Positions 28,338 to 36,919 of a stretch of 64,000 bases of DNA are shown one piece after another. Source of the stretch: Chitinophaga pinensis (lineage in GTDB: Bacteria > Bacteroidota > Bacteroidia > NS11-12g > UBA955); assembly GCA_945888525.1 (NCBI GenBank), contig CAMDAF010000003.1, positions 1 to 64,000 on the forward strand. The letters run 5' to 3'. A program made the position numbers and the translations under genes. The notes beneath the pieces were generated by a model. That model did no database searches and was not told the DNA's origin. It saw only the letters and a program-made list of their open reading frames with translations. Every line of letters starts with the position of its first letter. Within the stretch, counting starts at the first letter, position 1.

Positions 28338-28349
28338 GACCCTAGCCCC
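28326..28349 (-). other. four-tract G-quadruplex motif
   Basis: On the plus strand four C-tracts occur with spacers of 3, 4 and 3 bases (CCC-TAG-CCCC-TAGA-CCC-TAG-CCCC). The minus strand therefore has a short-loop G-quadruplex motif resembling telomeric repeats. It ends 16 bp before the -33 element of the pdhC promoter. Folding is an inference. Confidence 0.55.
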
Positions 28350-28365
28350 TCCTATTTTCCTTTTC

Positions 28366-28396
28366 TTGTTCTTTTGATTCTTTATTCTTAAGTTTG
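28366..28396 (+). promoter_or_regulatory. promoter for pdhC
   Basis: A TTG at 28366-28368 and TAAGTTTG at 28389-28396 are separated by 20 bp, matching the Bacteroidota pattern TTG-N19-21-TAnnTTTG. The ATG of pdhC is 22 nt downstream of the -7 box. Confidence 0.65.
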
Positions 28397-28418
28397 CATC
28401 TGAAATATTAATGTAAAT

Positions 28419-29642
28419 ATGGCTGTAGCAATCAAAATGCCCAAAATGAGTGATACCATGACCGAAGGTGTGGTTAGAAAGTGGAACTTCAAATTGGGCG
28501 ATACCGTTAAAAGCGGTGATATACTTGCAGAAGTGGAAACCGATAAGGCGACCATGGATCTTGAAAATTATGAAAAAGGCACTATTCTTCATTTTGCAAT
28601 CAACGAAGGTGATGCCGCTCCTGTAGATGGCATTATTGCCATTGTTGGTAAGGCTGGCGAAGATTTTTCAGCGTTATTAAGTGGCGCAGCTCCTGCTCCA
28701 CAAGCAAACGAAAGCAAAGCTGAAGCGCCTGTTGCTACAAAAGTTGAAACAGCTCCTGCAGCGCCGGTTGTGAATAACACCTCCGATAGCCGTGTGATTG
28801 CTTCTCCTTTGGCTAAAAAATTGGCTACTGAAAAAGGCATAGACATTGGTTCTGTTGCTGGTTCTGGCGAAAATGGCCGCGTGGTAAAAAGCGATATTGA
28901 AAATTTCAAAACAACAGGTTCAACTGCTGCTGCATCTAACAATTCTTATGTTGCAGGTGTAGAAAGTTTTGAAGAAATAAACGTTTCTCAAATGCGTAAA
29001 GTTATTGCTGGTCGCTTGGCTGAAAGCAAATTTACTGCACCACATTTCTATTTAACCATGGAAATAAACATGGATAAAGCACTTGCTGCCCGTGTTGCTA
29101 TGAATGCTTCAGGTGAAGTAAAAGTATCTGTTAACGATATGATCGTTAAAGCTTCTGCACTTGCCTTGCGCAAACACCCTTGGGTAAACGCAAGTTGGCT
29201 GGGTACTAAAATTCGTTTTAACCACCACATCCACATTGGTGTGGCAATGGCAGTAGAAGATGGACTATTGGTTCCTGTGGTGCGTTTCGCCGATCAGAAA
29301 TCATTGTCAAACATCAGCTCTGAGGTTAAAGTATTCAACTCAAAAGCAAAAGACAAAAAATTACAACCTGCAGATTGGGCTGGTAACACCTTTACCATTT
29401 CTAATTTGGGTATGTTTGGAATAGAAGAATTCACTGCCATTATAAATCCTCCAGATGCTTGCATCTTAGCTGTAGGAGGCGTTAAAGAAACCGTAGGTAT
29501 TGTAAATGGCGAAATAGCTAAAACCAATGTAATGAAAGTTACTTTGAGCTGCGACCACCGTGTCGTTGATGGGGTGGTAGGTTCCAAATTCCTAAACACT
29601 CTAAAAGAATTGCTTGAAGAACCCGTTAAGATGTTGGTTTAA
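28419..29642 (+). CDS. pdhC: dihydrolipoyl acyltransferase (E2) of the pyruvate dehydrogenase complex
   Basis: Core E2 enzyme: its swinging lipoyl arm takes the acyl group from E1 and transfers it to CoA. Domains in order are one lipoyl domain (MPKMSDTMTEGVV; lipoylated Lys43 in ETDKATMD), an Ala/Pro-rich linker, a peripheral-subunit-binding domain (SPLAKKLATEKGIDI to GRVVKSDI, about 127-165), and the catalytic domain with SCDHRVVDG near residues 377-385 (His380, Asp384). The 407 residues fit a single-lipoyl E2. It stands alone with its own promoter and terminator, away from the E1 gene at the window start. Branched-chain E2 is the alternative. Confidence 0.92.
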   Translation: MAVAIKMPKMSDTMTEGVVRKWNFKLGDTVKSGDILAEVETDKATMDLENYEKGTILHFAINEGDAAPVDGIIAIVGKAGEDFSALLSGAAPAPQANESKAEAPVATKVETAPAAPVVNNTSDSRVIASPLAKKLATEKGIDIGSVAGSGENGRVVKSDIENFKTTGSTAAASNNSYVAGVESFEEINVSQMRKVIAGRLAESKFTAPHFYLTMEINMDKALAARVAMNASGEVKVSVNDMIVKASALALRKHPWVNASWLGTKIRFNHHIHIGVAMAVEDGLLVPVVRFADQKSLSNISSEVKVFNSKAKDKKLQPADWAGNTFTISNLGMFGIEEFTAIINPPDACILAVGGVKETVGIVNGEIAKTNVMKVTLSCDHRVVDGVVGSKFLNTLKELLEEPVKMLV

Positions 29643-29660
29643 ATAAAACCTTATTAGATA

Positions 29661-29695
29661 AAAAATCCCGCTTAATAAGTAAGCGGGATTTTTTT
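29661..29695. terminator. intrinsic terminator after pdhC, probably bidirectional
   Basis: A 14-bp perfect stem (TCCCGCTTA pairing with TAAGCGGGA, extended by flanking A/T pairs) closes a 5-base loop and is followed by a T-run. The A-run on the other side lets it also serve the convergent lipoprotein gene. Confidence 0.9.
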
Positions 29696-29704
29696 ATGCC
29701 TTAA

Positions 29705-29926
29705 TTAATTGACCGGAGCTACACCTTCGTTTTCTGCACCAGAATTTGTATTTGATTGCTGCGCTTCTTGAGCCTTCATTATTGAATCAACATAAAGTTG
29801 GTCTTTAGATATTTGAACATTGTCTGTGCTATCGCGTTCAATTTTTTCTTGCTCTTCAGTCTTTGCATTGTTGTTGCATGCCACAGCTGAAATAGCTACA
29901 CAGGTAAAAAGGATTAATTTTTTCAT
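29705..29926 (-). CDS. small lipoprotein of unknown function
   Basis: A 73-residue protein with a lipoprotein signal peptide (MKKLILFTCVAISAVAC, cysteine at residue 17) followed by a hydrophilic tail rich in Asn, Gln, Glu and Ser. There is no recognisable domain. The intact signal, lipobox-like SAVAC and the terminator directly downstream support it as a real gene. It is probably membrane-anchored and largely disordered. Confidence 0.75.
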   Translation of the reverse strand: MKKLILFTCVAISAVACNNNAKTEEQEKIERDSTDNVQISKDQLYVDSIMKAQEAQQSNTNSGAENEGVAPVN

Positions 29927-29976
29927 AACTTATACCCTGCGAAAATGTAAAATATCTAAGAGAAAAACAAATCTTC

Positions 29977-30363
29977 TTATTCAAAGCTGTGCAAACCCAA
30001 ATTATCAGGCCAAAAAGCATCTTCAAAATGTTCAATCTCCGCCTCTTCACCTTTTAAAATAATAGAGATAACATCGTAGCGAATTTCAAAACCCATATTA
30101 GGGTACAAATACAAATAAGCTTCAACAGCATTCGCTATATTTTGCTGTTGTTTTCTGCTTACAAAAGATTCAGGCAAGCCAAACACATCAGTGTTTCTTG
30201 TTTTGACTTCTACAAACACCAGATACTTATTAATCTGCGCAATAATGTCAACTTCTAATTTATGGTAACGCCAATTGCAAGCCCATATTTTGTAAGATTT
30301 TTTTTCTAAAAAAGCTTTGGCTATCGCCTCTCCTTTTTTTCCTATTTCATTGTGTTCAGCCAT
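29977..30363 (-). CDS. yraN: YraN family protein (UPF0102, endonuclease-like fold)
   Basis: Small protein of the restriction-endonuclease-like superfamily; cellular role not established. It has the family pattern: NEIGKKGEAIAKAFLE near the N-terminus, then LEVDIIAQ and LVFVEVKTR, which give the D...ExK-type putative active site. The 128 residues are typical. It lies 50 bp upstream of the lipoprotein gene on the same strand and may be co-transcribed. Confidence 0.9.
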   Translation of the reverse strand: MAEHNEIGKKGEAIAKAFLEKKSYKIWACNWRYHKLEVDIIAQINKYLVFVEVKTRNTDVFGLPESFVSRKQQQNIANAVEAYLYLYPNMGFEIRYDVISIILKGEEAEIEHFEDAFWPDNLGLHSFE

Positions 30364-30457
30364 ATAATAAAATTACTTCAAATTGCATGAAAATCCAAGC
30401 ACAATCTAGAACAAGTTTCTGCATTAAGAATTGCTTAAAAAATTAAAAAGTTTTATA

Positions 30458-30465
30458 TACTTTTG
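30458..30465 (+). promoter_or_regulatory. -7 promoter box for the methyltransferase gene
   Basis: TACTTTTG matches TAnnTTTG, 41 nt before the ATG. A TTG at 30431-30433 is 24 bp upstream, slightly more than the usual spacing. Confidence 0.4.
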
Positions 30466-30506
30466 ACTCATAATAGTTTACTCTTTAACGCAATAGAAGC
30501 AGACGA

Positions 30507-31160
30507 ATGAACGAAGAAGAATTAAAAGAAATAGCCTCTCAACTTAGCAATCCGCACGGCAACTTAGGTCTCCGTGTTGCAGAAGTGATGCACAAGACCA
30601 ACATCAGCATGAGCTTGGGTGCAATCAATGCTTTGCACTTGCAAGACAAGGACAGTATATTGGAAATTGGATATGGAAATTGCGGCCATTTAAAGGATGT
30701 TTTAGATAAAGCCAAAGACCTTAAATACCAAGGTTTGGAAATTTCAGAACTCATGCACGAAGAAGCCAAAAAACACGCTGCAGAATGTGGCTTCGAAAAT
30801 GAAATTGGATTTAGTTTATTTGATGGAAAACGCATTCCATTTGAAGATGAAAGTTTTGATAAAATAATGACTGTTAACACCATCTATTTTTGGAAACGGC
30901 CTCTAAATTTTTTAATTGAAATTTACAGGGTACTCAAACCAAATGGTGTCTGCGTGATTTGCTATGGCGAAGAAGCCTACATGTCTGAATTGCCCTTTAC
31001 GGTGTACGGTTTCAACTTATACAACCAAGAAAAAATAAAATCGCTTATCGCTCTTTCACCCTTTAGTGTCGACAATACAGAAACTAAATCTGAAATGGTG
31101 CTGAGTAAAATTGGCGGAATGGCAAAGCGCGACTACACCACCATTACCTTGCATAAATAA
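30507..31160 (+). CDS. class I SAM-dependent methyltransferase
   Basis: Rossmann-fold methyltransferase of unknown substrate. Motif I reads DSILEIGYGNCGHL (about residues 49-62), the following acidic residue is in YQGLEISE, and the Methyltransf_11-type motifs SFDKIMTVNTIYFW and IYRVLKPNGVCVICY follow. The 217 residues are typical. It stands alone between yraN (divergent) and a convergent outer-membrane gene, so context gives no hint of the acceptor. Confidence 0.85.
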   Translation: MNEEELKEIASQLSNPHGNLGLRVAEVMHKTNISMSLGAINALHLQDKDSILEIGYGNCGHLKDVLDKAKDLKYQGLEISELMHEEAKKHAAECGFENEIGFSLFDGKRIPFEDESFDKIMTVNTIYFWKRPLNFLIEIYRVLKPNGVCVICYGEEAYMSELPFTVYGFNLYNQEKIKSLIALSPFSVDNTETKSEMVLSKIGGMAKRDYTTITLHK

Positions 31161-31167
31161 TGTATGG

Positions 31168-32001
31168 CTACTGGGACCCCAACTGAAAGCGGTAACCCAA
31201 TACCACCAAGGTTTCTAGAAATGTAAAATGCTGTTTGGCTCTGTCTTGCTTTAAGCCCGTTACCACGATATTGGGCATATTGATATAACCTCCTTTTGCG
31301 GTAGCTTGCAAATAAAAATGTTTGCCAAGTGTCAAATTAATTCCGGCATTTAATGATGTTCCATAACCAGATACATGCCATTGGTCGTTGATGCTTCTGC
31401 TCAGCAAAACCGCTCTGGTTCTTGGGTACATAAAACCCAAAGAAAAACCACTGACAAAATTCAATTGAAGATGCTTATTTATTCTTACAATACCATCGGT
31501 GCGGCTTAGTTCTGCATTCAAATAATTCAAACCATCGGTGTGCTCGAATTCTAAAAAATCGCCTTTTAATTCAACCGCTCTTTGCTTGTATTGCCCATCG
31601 TATACGGTTCCTGAATTGTTGATGTACCCATCGGCAATGACGGTTTGATTCTGATTCACCACATATTTCATGTGGTCGAAGCCAATAGACAAACTGTATT
31701 TATCATTGAAGCAATAGCCCAAACGGTAATCGTATTGCGGAATGGTTAACTGGTTAATGTGCAAATATGGGTCAGCGCCCAATTTAGACTGCCTGTCTTT
31801 GGCCCTAACATCATAAAGTGTAAAGTTGTAATCGGCACCCTTGAAGTTGATGTCAGAGCGGCTATAATAGCCTCTGTTATATCCCCAATAAAAAAAGAAT
31901 TGCCCTTTTTTAAATCCAGCACCCATTCTATCGCCAGCTTGCACCAGCCAGACTTGTAAAACAAGAATCAGCAATAAGCTGATACGTTGAAAAGAAAACA
32001 T
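31168..32001 (-). CDS. putative outer-membrane beta-barrel protein of unknown function
   Basis: A 277-residue protein with a signal peptide (MFSFQRISLLLILVLQVWLVQA). The mature part alternates short amphipathic stretches rich in Tyr, Phe and Gly (GQFFFYWGYNRGYYSRSD, YNFTLYDVRAKDRQ) and ends in an aromatic/hydrophobic strand, as in outer-membrane barrels. I cannot assign a family. It is 9 bp downstream of ftsZ on the same strand and may receive read-through from the dcw cluster; its stop lies 7 bp from that of the convergent methyltransferase. Confidence 0.7.
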   Translation of the reverse strand: MFSFQRISLLLILVLQVWLVQAGDRMGAGFKKGQFFFYWGYNRGYYSRSDINFKGADYNFTLYDVRAKDRQSKLGADPYLHINQLTIPQYDYRLGYCFNDKYSLSIGFDHMKYVVNQNQTVIADGYINNSGTVYDGQYKQRAVELKGDFLEFEHTDGLNYLNAELSRTDGIVRINKHLQLNFVSGFSLGFMYPRTRAVLLSRSINDQWHVSGYGTSLNAGINLTLGKHFYLQATAKGGYINMPNIVVTGLKQDRAKQHFTFLETLVVLGYRFQLGSQ

Positions 32002-32010
32002 TAAAGGAGA

Positions 32011-33342
32011 TTAATCGACGTTATCGTGTAGGTATTTATTGCCGTTGTCTTTAAAACGCAGTGTTTTGTTGTCTTTATCTTCTTCTAAAGAAATTTTTGA
32101 AATTTCCACACCCGCTTGCGGCTCCTCTAGAACAATGTTTTGTCTTAAATAGGCTGGCGTATCCAAATCATTTAAATTCCTTGACCTTTGCACTTCTTGC
32201 TGTGCAGGAGGAATTAATCTATCATCGTTAGACAAACCAAACAAATCCTCGGCAATTGGCGCAGTGTGTGCAACAATCTTTTCGTCTACAATAAAGTTGA
32301 CTGTTTCAAGCTCATTAAAATCGATTTCAATATTGCCCTCATCTTCGGCATCATCCACTAAAGTTATGTTGGTACTATTGTTGTCAAAACCAGTGGCAAC
32401 AAGTGTTATGGCAATCTCATTATCTAGGACATCATTTTTAGTGAGGCCGTATTTAAGGTTGGCATTCTGACCAGCCTGTTGTTGGAAGAATGCGATGATG
32501 ACATCAATTTCTGAGGCATAAGGTTCGTCGTTTCCAAAACTGATATTGATTAAAATATGTTTAGACCCTTCGATACTATTTTCATCCAACAATGGAGAAT
32601 CAAGCGCCAATTGAGAAGCGTTCATAGCACGGTCATCGCCAATGGCAACACCAGTACCCATTATTGCTCTTCCGCTATTTTCTAAGGCCGTTTTAACATC
32701 TCTAAAGTCTACATTCAACAAACCTTCTACGGTAATAATTTCAGCAATACCCTTGGCTGCGGTAAACAAAACATCGTCTGCTTTACCCAAGGCTTCTGTA
32801 ATTCTAAGATTAGAATACATTTCTAGTATTCTTTGGTTGCTAATCACCAACAATGCATCAACATGTGGTTTTAAATCTTCTATACCTTGGTCGGCTTTGC
32901 GGGCTTTTTCAGGGCCTTCATTTTTAAACGGACGGGTTACAATACCTACCGTAAGTATGCCCATTTGTTTTGCCTTTTGAGCAATAACTGGTGCTGCACC
33001 TGTTCCAGTTCCACCACCCATTCCGGCGGTTATAAACAACATTTTGGTGTTGTGTTTAAGGGCATCTTCTATCTGATTGATGCTTTCTAAGGCGCATTTT
33101 TTTCCAAATGCTGGATCACCTCCAGCTCCAAGTCCTTCCGTTAAGGTACTACCTAACTGGATTTTATTTTGTACGGGGCTTTTTTCTAAATGCTGTGCAT
33201 CGGTATTGCATAGGTAGAAATCTACCCCCTTAATGCCTTTGTTGTACATATAACTTACAGCATTGCTTCCGCCACCACCAACACCAATCACTTTTATGAT
33301 TGATGACTGCTCTCTTGGTAGTTCTACTTTGAAATAATTCAT
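32011..33342 (-). CDS. ftsZ: cell division protein FtsZ
   Basis: Tubulin-like GTPase forming the cytokinetic ring. It has GVGGGGSNAV near residues 20-30, the tubulin signature AGMGGGTGTGAAP at about 105-117, and the T7-loop region that completes the GTPase site. A conserved C-terminal peptide, DTPAYLR, sits at about 394-400, the docking site for FtsA. Unlike in proteobacteria, about 43 residues follow it, ending in KYLHDNVD. The length is 443 residues. It is the last of the division genes in the cluster. Confidence 0.96.
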   Translation of the reverse strand: MNYFKVELPREQSSIIKVIGVGGGGSNAVSYMYNKGIKGVDFYLCNTDAQHLEKSPVQNKIQLGSTLTEGLGAGGDPAFGKKCALESINQIEDALKHNTKMLFITAGMGGGTGTGAAPVIAQKAKQMGILTVGIVTRPFKNEGPEKARKADQGIEDLKPHVDALLVISNQRILEMYSNLRITEALGKADDVLFTAAKGIAEIITVEGLLNVDFRDVKTALENSGRAIMGTGVAIGDDRAMNASQLALDSPLLDENSIEGSKHILINISFGNDEPYASEIDVIIAFFQQQAGQNANLKYGLTKNDVLDNEIAITLVATGFDNNSTNITLVDDAEDEGNIEIDFNELETVNFIVDEKIVAHTAPIAEDLFGLSNDDRLIPPAQQEVQRSRNLNDLDTPAYLRQNIVLEEPQAGVEISKISLEEDKDNKTLRFKDNGNKYLHDNVD

Positions 33343-33413
33343 GTTAAAGATTTAATAAATACAGTTGTGAAATATGTTGATTTTTAGCGTCGTTAATTTT
33401 TATTCGGATAATT

Positions 33414-34715
33414 TTATTGCTCTTTATAATCATCCATTCCATTTTCGTCTTTCAACCAGCTTTTAAAGCTGCCGAATAGATTTCCAAAAACACTTCCTCC
33501 ACCTTCTGTGGTAGCTTTGCTTTTGCTTTTTACTTTGTGGGTATTTTCGCCCTCAGTTGGCTCCATGTCTTCAAATCCTTTTAACACCAAACCAATGCAG
33601 GTAGCATACATAGGGCTTCTAACTTCCTCTACCAAACCTTTTCCAAGATGTGGATCAGGCAAGCCTACTTTAGCCTCACAGCCCAATATGAATTCCACCA
33701 AGTTGCTTAAATCTTTCAACTGTGCGCCACCGCCAGTTAAAACTACTCCAAGGTTTAATTTTTCTTTGTAACCTGACATTTTAATTTCGTCATTCACCAT
33801 GCTCAAAATTTCTTTTACACGGGCGTTGATTACGTGGGCCAGATTTTTCTCCATGATTTGTTTTGATTTCCGTTCTCCAATACCAGGAACTGTAATAATA
33901 ACATTGCTTCGCGTACCTTCTGGTATTGCATGTCCATATTTTACTTTAATCAATTCCGCTTGTTTTGGCATTATTCCAAAAGCATCAACGATGTCGTCGG
34001 TTATAATTTCCCCACCAAATGGAATTACGGCGGTGTGCCTAATTTTACCCCCGTGAAATATCGCCAAGTCTGTGGTACCACCGCCAATATCGATAATAGC
34101 AATACCTGTCTCTAATTCTTCTTCACTCAAAACAGCATAGGCCGATGCTATTGGTTCAACAATCACATCTGTTGCGGTTAAACCAGCATTTTCAACACAT
34201 TTTACGATCGTTTTAGCTGCACTCAAGCGACCAGTCACCACGTGGTATTTGCATTCCAATTTTGTTCCTGGCATACCTTCTGGTTCTTTGGTGGTAAACC
34301 TCGAGTCGATGATATATTCTTGCGGAAATGCATGCAGTATTTTTGAACCAGGCTCTACCGCAATGTGGTATTGCTCCTTATTCATTTCAATTAATTCTTC
34401 CTTGCTTATTTCTGTTTCTGAATTTTTGCGGATACGCACGCCACTTTGCTGAAAACTTTTAATGTGTTCTCCTGCTATACCAACATGTACATGCGCTATT
34501 TCTACATTCGATAATTTAGATGCCAATTCAACAGCTCCCTTAATGGCATCAACTGTTTTGGCAATATTGGTTACCTCACCGCGCATCACCCCACCCAGTG
34601 ATGGTTTTGATCCAACACCTAAAATATTGATTTTACCATTTTCATTCATTTGCCCAACTATGGCGCATACTTTAGTGGTTCCAATATCCAATCCTACAAT
34701 TAATTTATTTGACAT
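33414..34715 (-). CDS. ftsA: cell division protein FtsA
   Basis: Actin-like ATPase that tethers FtsZ to the membrane. The N-terminal phosphate-1 motif is IVGLDIGTTKVCAIVG, phosphate-2 is AIIDIGGGTTDLAIF, and the adenosine motif is GVVLTGGGAQL. The extreme C-terminus (FGNLFGSFKSWLKDENG) contains a likely amphipathic membrane-targeting helix. The 433 residues are typical. It lies 71 bp upstream of ftsZ. Confidence 0.95.
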   Translation of the reverse strand: MSNKLIVGLDIGTTKVCAIVGQMNENGKINILGVGSKPSLGGVMRGEVTNIAKTVDAIKGAVELASKLSNVEIAHVHVGIAGEHIKSFQQSGVRIRKNSETEISKEELIEMNKEQYHIAVEPGSKILHAFPQEYIIDSRFTTKEPEGMPGTKLECKYHVVTGRLSAAKTIVKCVENAGLTATDVIVEPIASAYAVLSEEELETGIAIIDIGGGTTDLAIFHGGKIRHTAVIPFGGEIITDDIVDAFGIMPKQAELIKVKYGHAIPEGTRSNVIITVPGIGERKSKQIMEKNLAHVINARVKEILSMVNDEIKMSGYKEKLNLGVVLTGGGAQLKDLSNLVEFILGCEAKVGLPDPHLGKGLVEEVRSPMYATCIGLVLKGFEDMEPTEGENTHKVKSKSKATTEGGGSVFGNLFGSFKSWLKDENGMDDYKEQ

Positions 34716-34731
34716 ATGTTTCTGAATTTAT

Positions 34732-35556
34732 TTATGGTTGTGTGGTTTGTGAATTTATCAAGTTATCATTTTTCTCAGCAACAATTTGTCCTTCGTATTT
34801 GAGGTTTATTTTTTTATATTGTTCCCATCCTACTGCGTTCAAACCTTTGATGTAAAAGGTTTTCAGTTTTTCGAATTTATTTTCAATTTGGTTTGCAGAA
34901 CCAAATACAATAGTATGATTTCCTACCTTAGGAATCAATATTATGTCCATATAATTATCTACATAGAGCTGTTCAATTTGTGCCTGCCAAAATTCATCGC
35001 TGTAACACCAGTCGGCAATTTTTAATAAATCGCGTGTTATCTGAGTGCGTAAGAACGCTGAATCAGCAAGGGTTTCAGCTATGTTTCCATTGGCAATAAT
35101 TACCCTCGGTGCAAAGCCTTCATGCAGGGGCATTTTATATCCATTTTTTGCTACATAGTAACTTTGTCCCTTATTGCTTATTATTCTAAGCAATGGCTGT
35201 CTTTGAATAATTTTAACAATAAGTCTTCCCGACAAATCGAGCGAAATATCCGCCTGGTCTATAAACGCATAGGCTTCTAATGCCGCTTCCATTTTGTCAA
35301 GCTTCAAACTTTTTTGCTGACTACCCATGATATTTTGAGAGGAATCTGCACCCTTCATTATAGATAAAACGGTTAGGCTATCAATAAAGGCCAACTCTTC
35401 TTTTGGCTCAATTTTAACTTCAATTTCTTTGACGGTTAATTGGTCTTCTTTGCCTTGAATATTTAAAAAAACAAACACCAAGAAACAGACTATTGCTATC
35501 CACAATATCATGTTCCAACGTTTATTGTTTTTTATAAAATCAATTAGCTTTCTCAT
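34732..35556 (-). CDS. ftsQ: cell division protein FtsQ/DivIB-like
   Basis: Bitopic divisome protein that bridges FtsL/FtsB and the septal synthase. A short cytoplasmic N-terminus is followed by one transmembrane helix (MILWIAIVCFLVFVFL, about residues 16-31) and a periplasmic part with a weak POTRA-like region. Sequence similarity to proteobacterial FtsQ is low, so the call rests on topology, the ISLDLSGRLIVKIIQRQPLLRI segment and position between murC and ftsA. It overlaps murC by 17 bp. Confidence 0.85.
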   Translation of the reverse strand: MRKLIDFIKNNKRWNMILWIAIVCFLVFVFLNIQGKEDQLTVKEIEVKIEPKEELAFIDSLTVLSIMKGADSSQNIMGSQQKSLKLDKMEAALEAYAFIDQADISLDLSGRLIVKIIQRQPLLRIISNKGQSYYVAKNGYKMPLHEGFAPRVIIANGNIAETLADSAFLRTQITRDLLKIADWCYSDEFWQAQIEQLYVDNYMDIILIPKVGNHTIVFGSANQIENKFEKLKTFYIKGLNAVGWEQYKKINLKYEGQIVAEKNDNLINSQTTQP

Positions 35557-36919
35557 ACAATTCCTTAATCGGTTTTAGCAATTGATCTATATCTCCGGCC
35601 CCAAGAATTAGCAGCAATTCTGGCTTCTCAATTTGCAAATTTTTTAATACACTTTCCTTGGCCATTAAAACAGGATTCTTTTCCATTTTTAAGGCTAAAA
35701 ATTCTGAATTAATACCTTCAATTGGCAACTCTCTTGCAGGATAAATATCCAATAACCAGCAAGCATCTAATAGATCGAGCGCTTTGGCAAAATCATCTGC
35801 AAAATCACGGGTTCTTGAAAACAAATGGGCTTGAAAAATTCCTGTCAATTTTTTATTAGGATACAGTTCCTTAACCGATTTAATACAAACCCTTAACTCG
35901 GTAGGATGATGAGCATAATCATCTATTACAGTATACTGTTCGTTGCTAAATATGGTTTCAAATCTGCGCTTTACACCCTTGAAATTTGCTGCTGCTTCAA
36001 GCAAGGGCTTTAGTGGCAATTTCAAACACAAACAAGCCGTTATGGCGGCACATGCATTTTCTATGTTGTGAAATCCTGGCAATGCATTTAAAATGCGTGC
36101 TGAATTGTTTTTAAAACTATAATCAAAACAAAAATGGTGGTCTTCAATTTTAATTTCAGAATAATTGGCTGCTGAATCAGCTTCTGGGCCATAGCGAATG
36201 CAATTGCCTTCATACTTTAAATCAAGTTGATCGTTTAAAATAGCAATGCCATTGTACTGCAATTTATGCACAAATTCGACAAATGATTTTTTAACTTCTT
36301 CGGCCTCTCCGTAAATGTCTAAATGATCCGCATCCGTGGAAGTAACAATGGCAATGTCAGGAGATAATTGCAAAAAAGAACGGTCAAATTCATCAGCTTC
36401 TACAACCATTATATTTTGAGTAAACAGTGAAACGCCGTCATCTTTGTGAAAATAATTACTTTCAAAATTGCTGCTAATTCCACCTAGAAAAGCAGTAAAA
36501 TTAACGCCACTTTCATTCAACATATGCGCAATCATGCAGCTGGTGGTTGTTTTGCCATGCGTTCCACCAACAGCAATGGTGTAGGAATTTTTAGAAATCA
36601 TTCCCAATACCTCCGCACGCTTGAACATTGGTATTTTTTTTGATGAAAAATACTTGAATTCTTTATGGTCTTTTGGGATAGCAGGCGTGTATATAACTAT
36701 TGAATCTTCACCAGAAATCACATTTGCAGGAATGGATTCTATGTCTTCAGAGTAATGAATAACAAAACCTTCACTTTCTAATTGTTTTGAAAATTCATTT
36801 CTTGTTTTATCATAGCCGTGAACATCCAACCCTATGGCTTTAAAATAGCGCGCAATAGCGCTCATGCCTATGCCGCCGATACCTAGAAAATAAGCTGTTT
36901 TTAATTCGCTGATATTCAT
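35540..36919 (-). CDS. murC: UDP-N-acetylmuramate--L-alanine ligase
   Basis: Adds L-Ala to UDP-MurNAc, the first step of the stem peptide. The N-terminal FLGIGGIGMSAIARYF dinucleotide-like loop, the ATP loop AVGGTHGKTTTSCM, the ADHLDIYG segment and YAHHPTEL in the C-terminal domain mark MurC. The 459 residues are normal. It overlaps murG by 4 bp. Confidence 0.96.
   Translation of the reverse strand: MNISELKTAYFLGIGGIGMSAIARYFKAIGLDVHGYDKTRNEFSKQLESEGFVIHYSEDIESIPANVISGEDSIVIYTPAIPKDHKEFKYFSSKKIPMFKRAEVLGMISKNSYTIAVGGTHGKTTTSCMIAHMLNESGVNFTAFLGGISSNFESNYFHKDDGVSLFTQNIMVVEADEFDRSFLQLSPDIAIVTSTDADHLDIYGEAEEVKKSFVEFVHKLQYNGIAILNDQLDLKYEGNCIRYGPEADSAANYSEIKIEDHHFCFDYSFKNNSARILNALPGFHNIENACAAITACLCLKLPLKPLLEAAANFKGVKRRFETIFSNEQYTVIDDYAHHPTELRVCIKSVKELYPNKKLTGIFQAHLFSRTRDFADDFAKALDLLDACWLLDIYPARELPIEGINSEFLALKMEKNPVLMAKESVLKNLQIEKPELLLILGAGDIDQLLKPIKELYEKAN

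Larger units (their letters stand above)
27925..28350. repeat. dispersed repeat element, copy A, with G-rich left and C-rich right ends
   Basis: The left end is a GGG-rich array (GGGTCTAGGGTATAGGG) and the right end is its near inverse (CCCTAGCCCCTAGACCC), so the ends form imperfect inverted repeats. The left end, followed by a TGAGTAAACTTGAACTT segment, aligns without gaps to 53417-53468 with about 43 of 52 bases equal by eye. The right end (ACTAAACCCTAGCCCCT) recurs at 53580-53598. The AT-rich middle has no ORF of note. It fills most of the 519-bp gap between iaaA and pdhC. I do not recognise it as a named family; no transposase is near. Confidence 0.75.

Noticed and set aside
28326-28349. 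Telomere of a linear replicon
   Set aside because: The motif is internal, flanked by normal genes on both sides, and the tracts are irregular.
30507-31160. Methyltransferase as part of a restriction-modification system with YraN
   Set aside because: YraN is a widespread conserved protein, the two genes are divergent, and the methyltransferase lacks DNA-methylase motifs such as DPPY or a PC catalytic pair.
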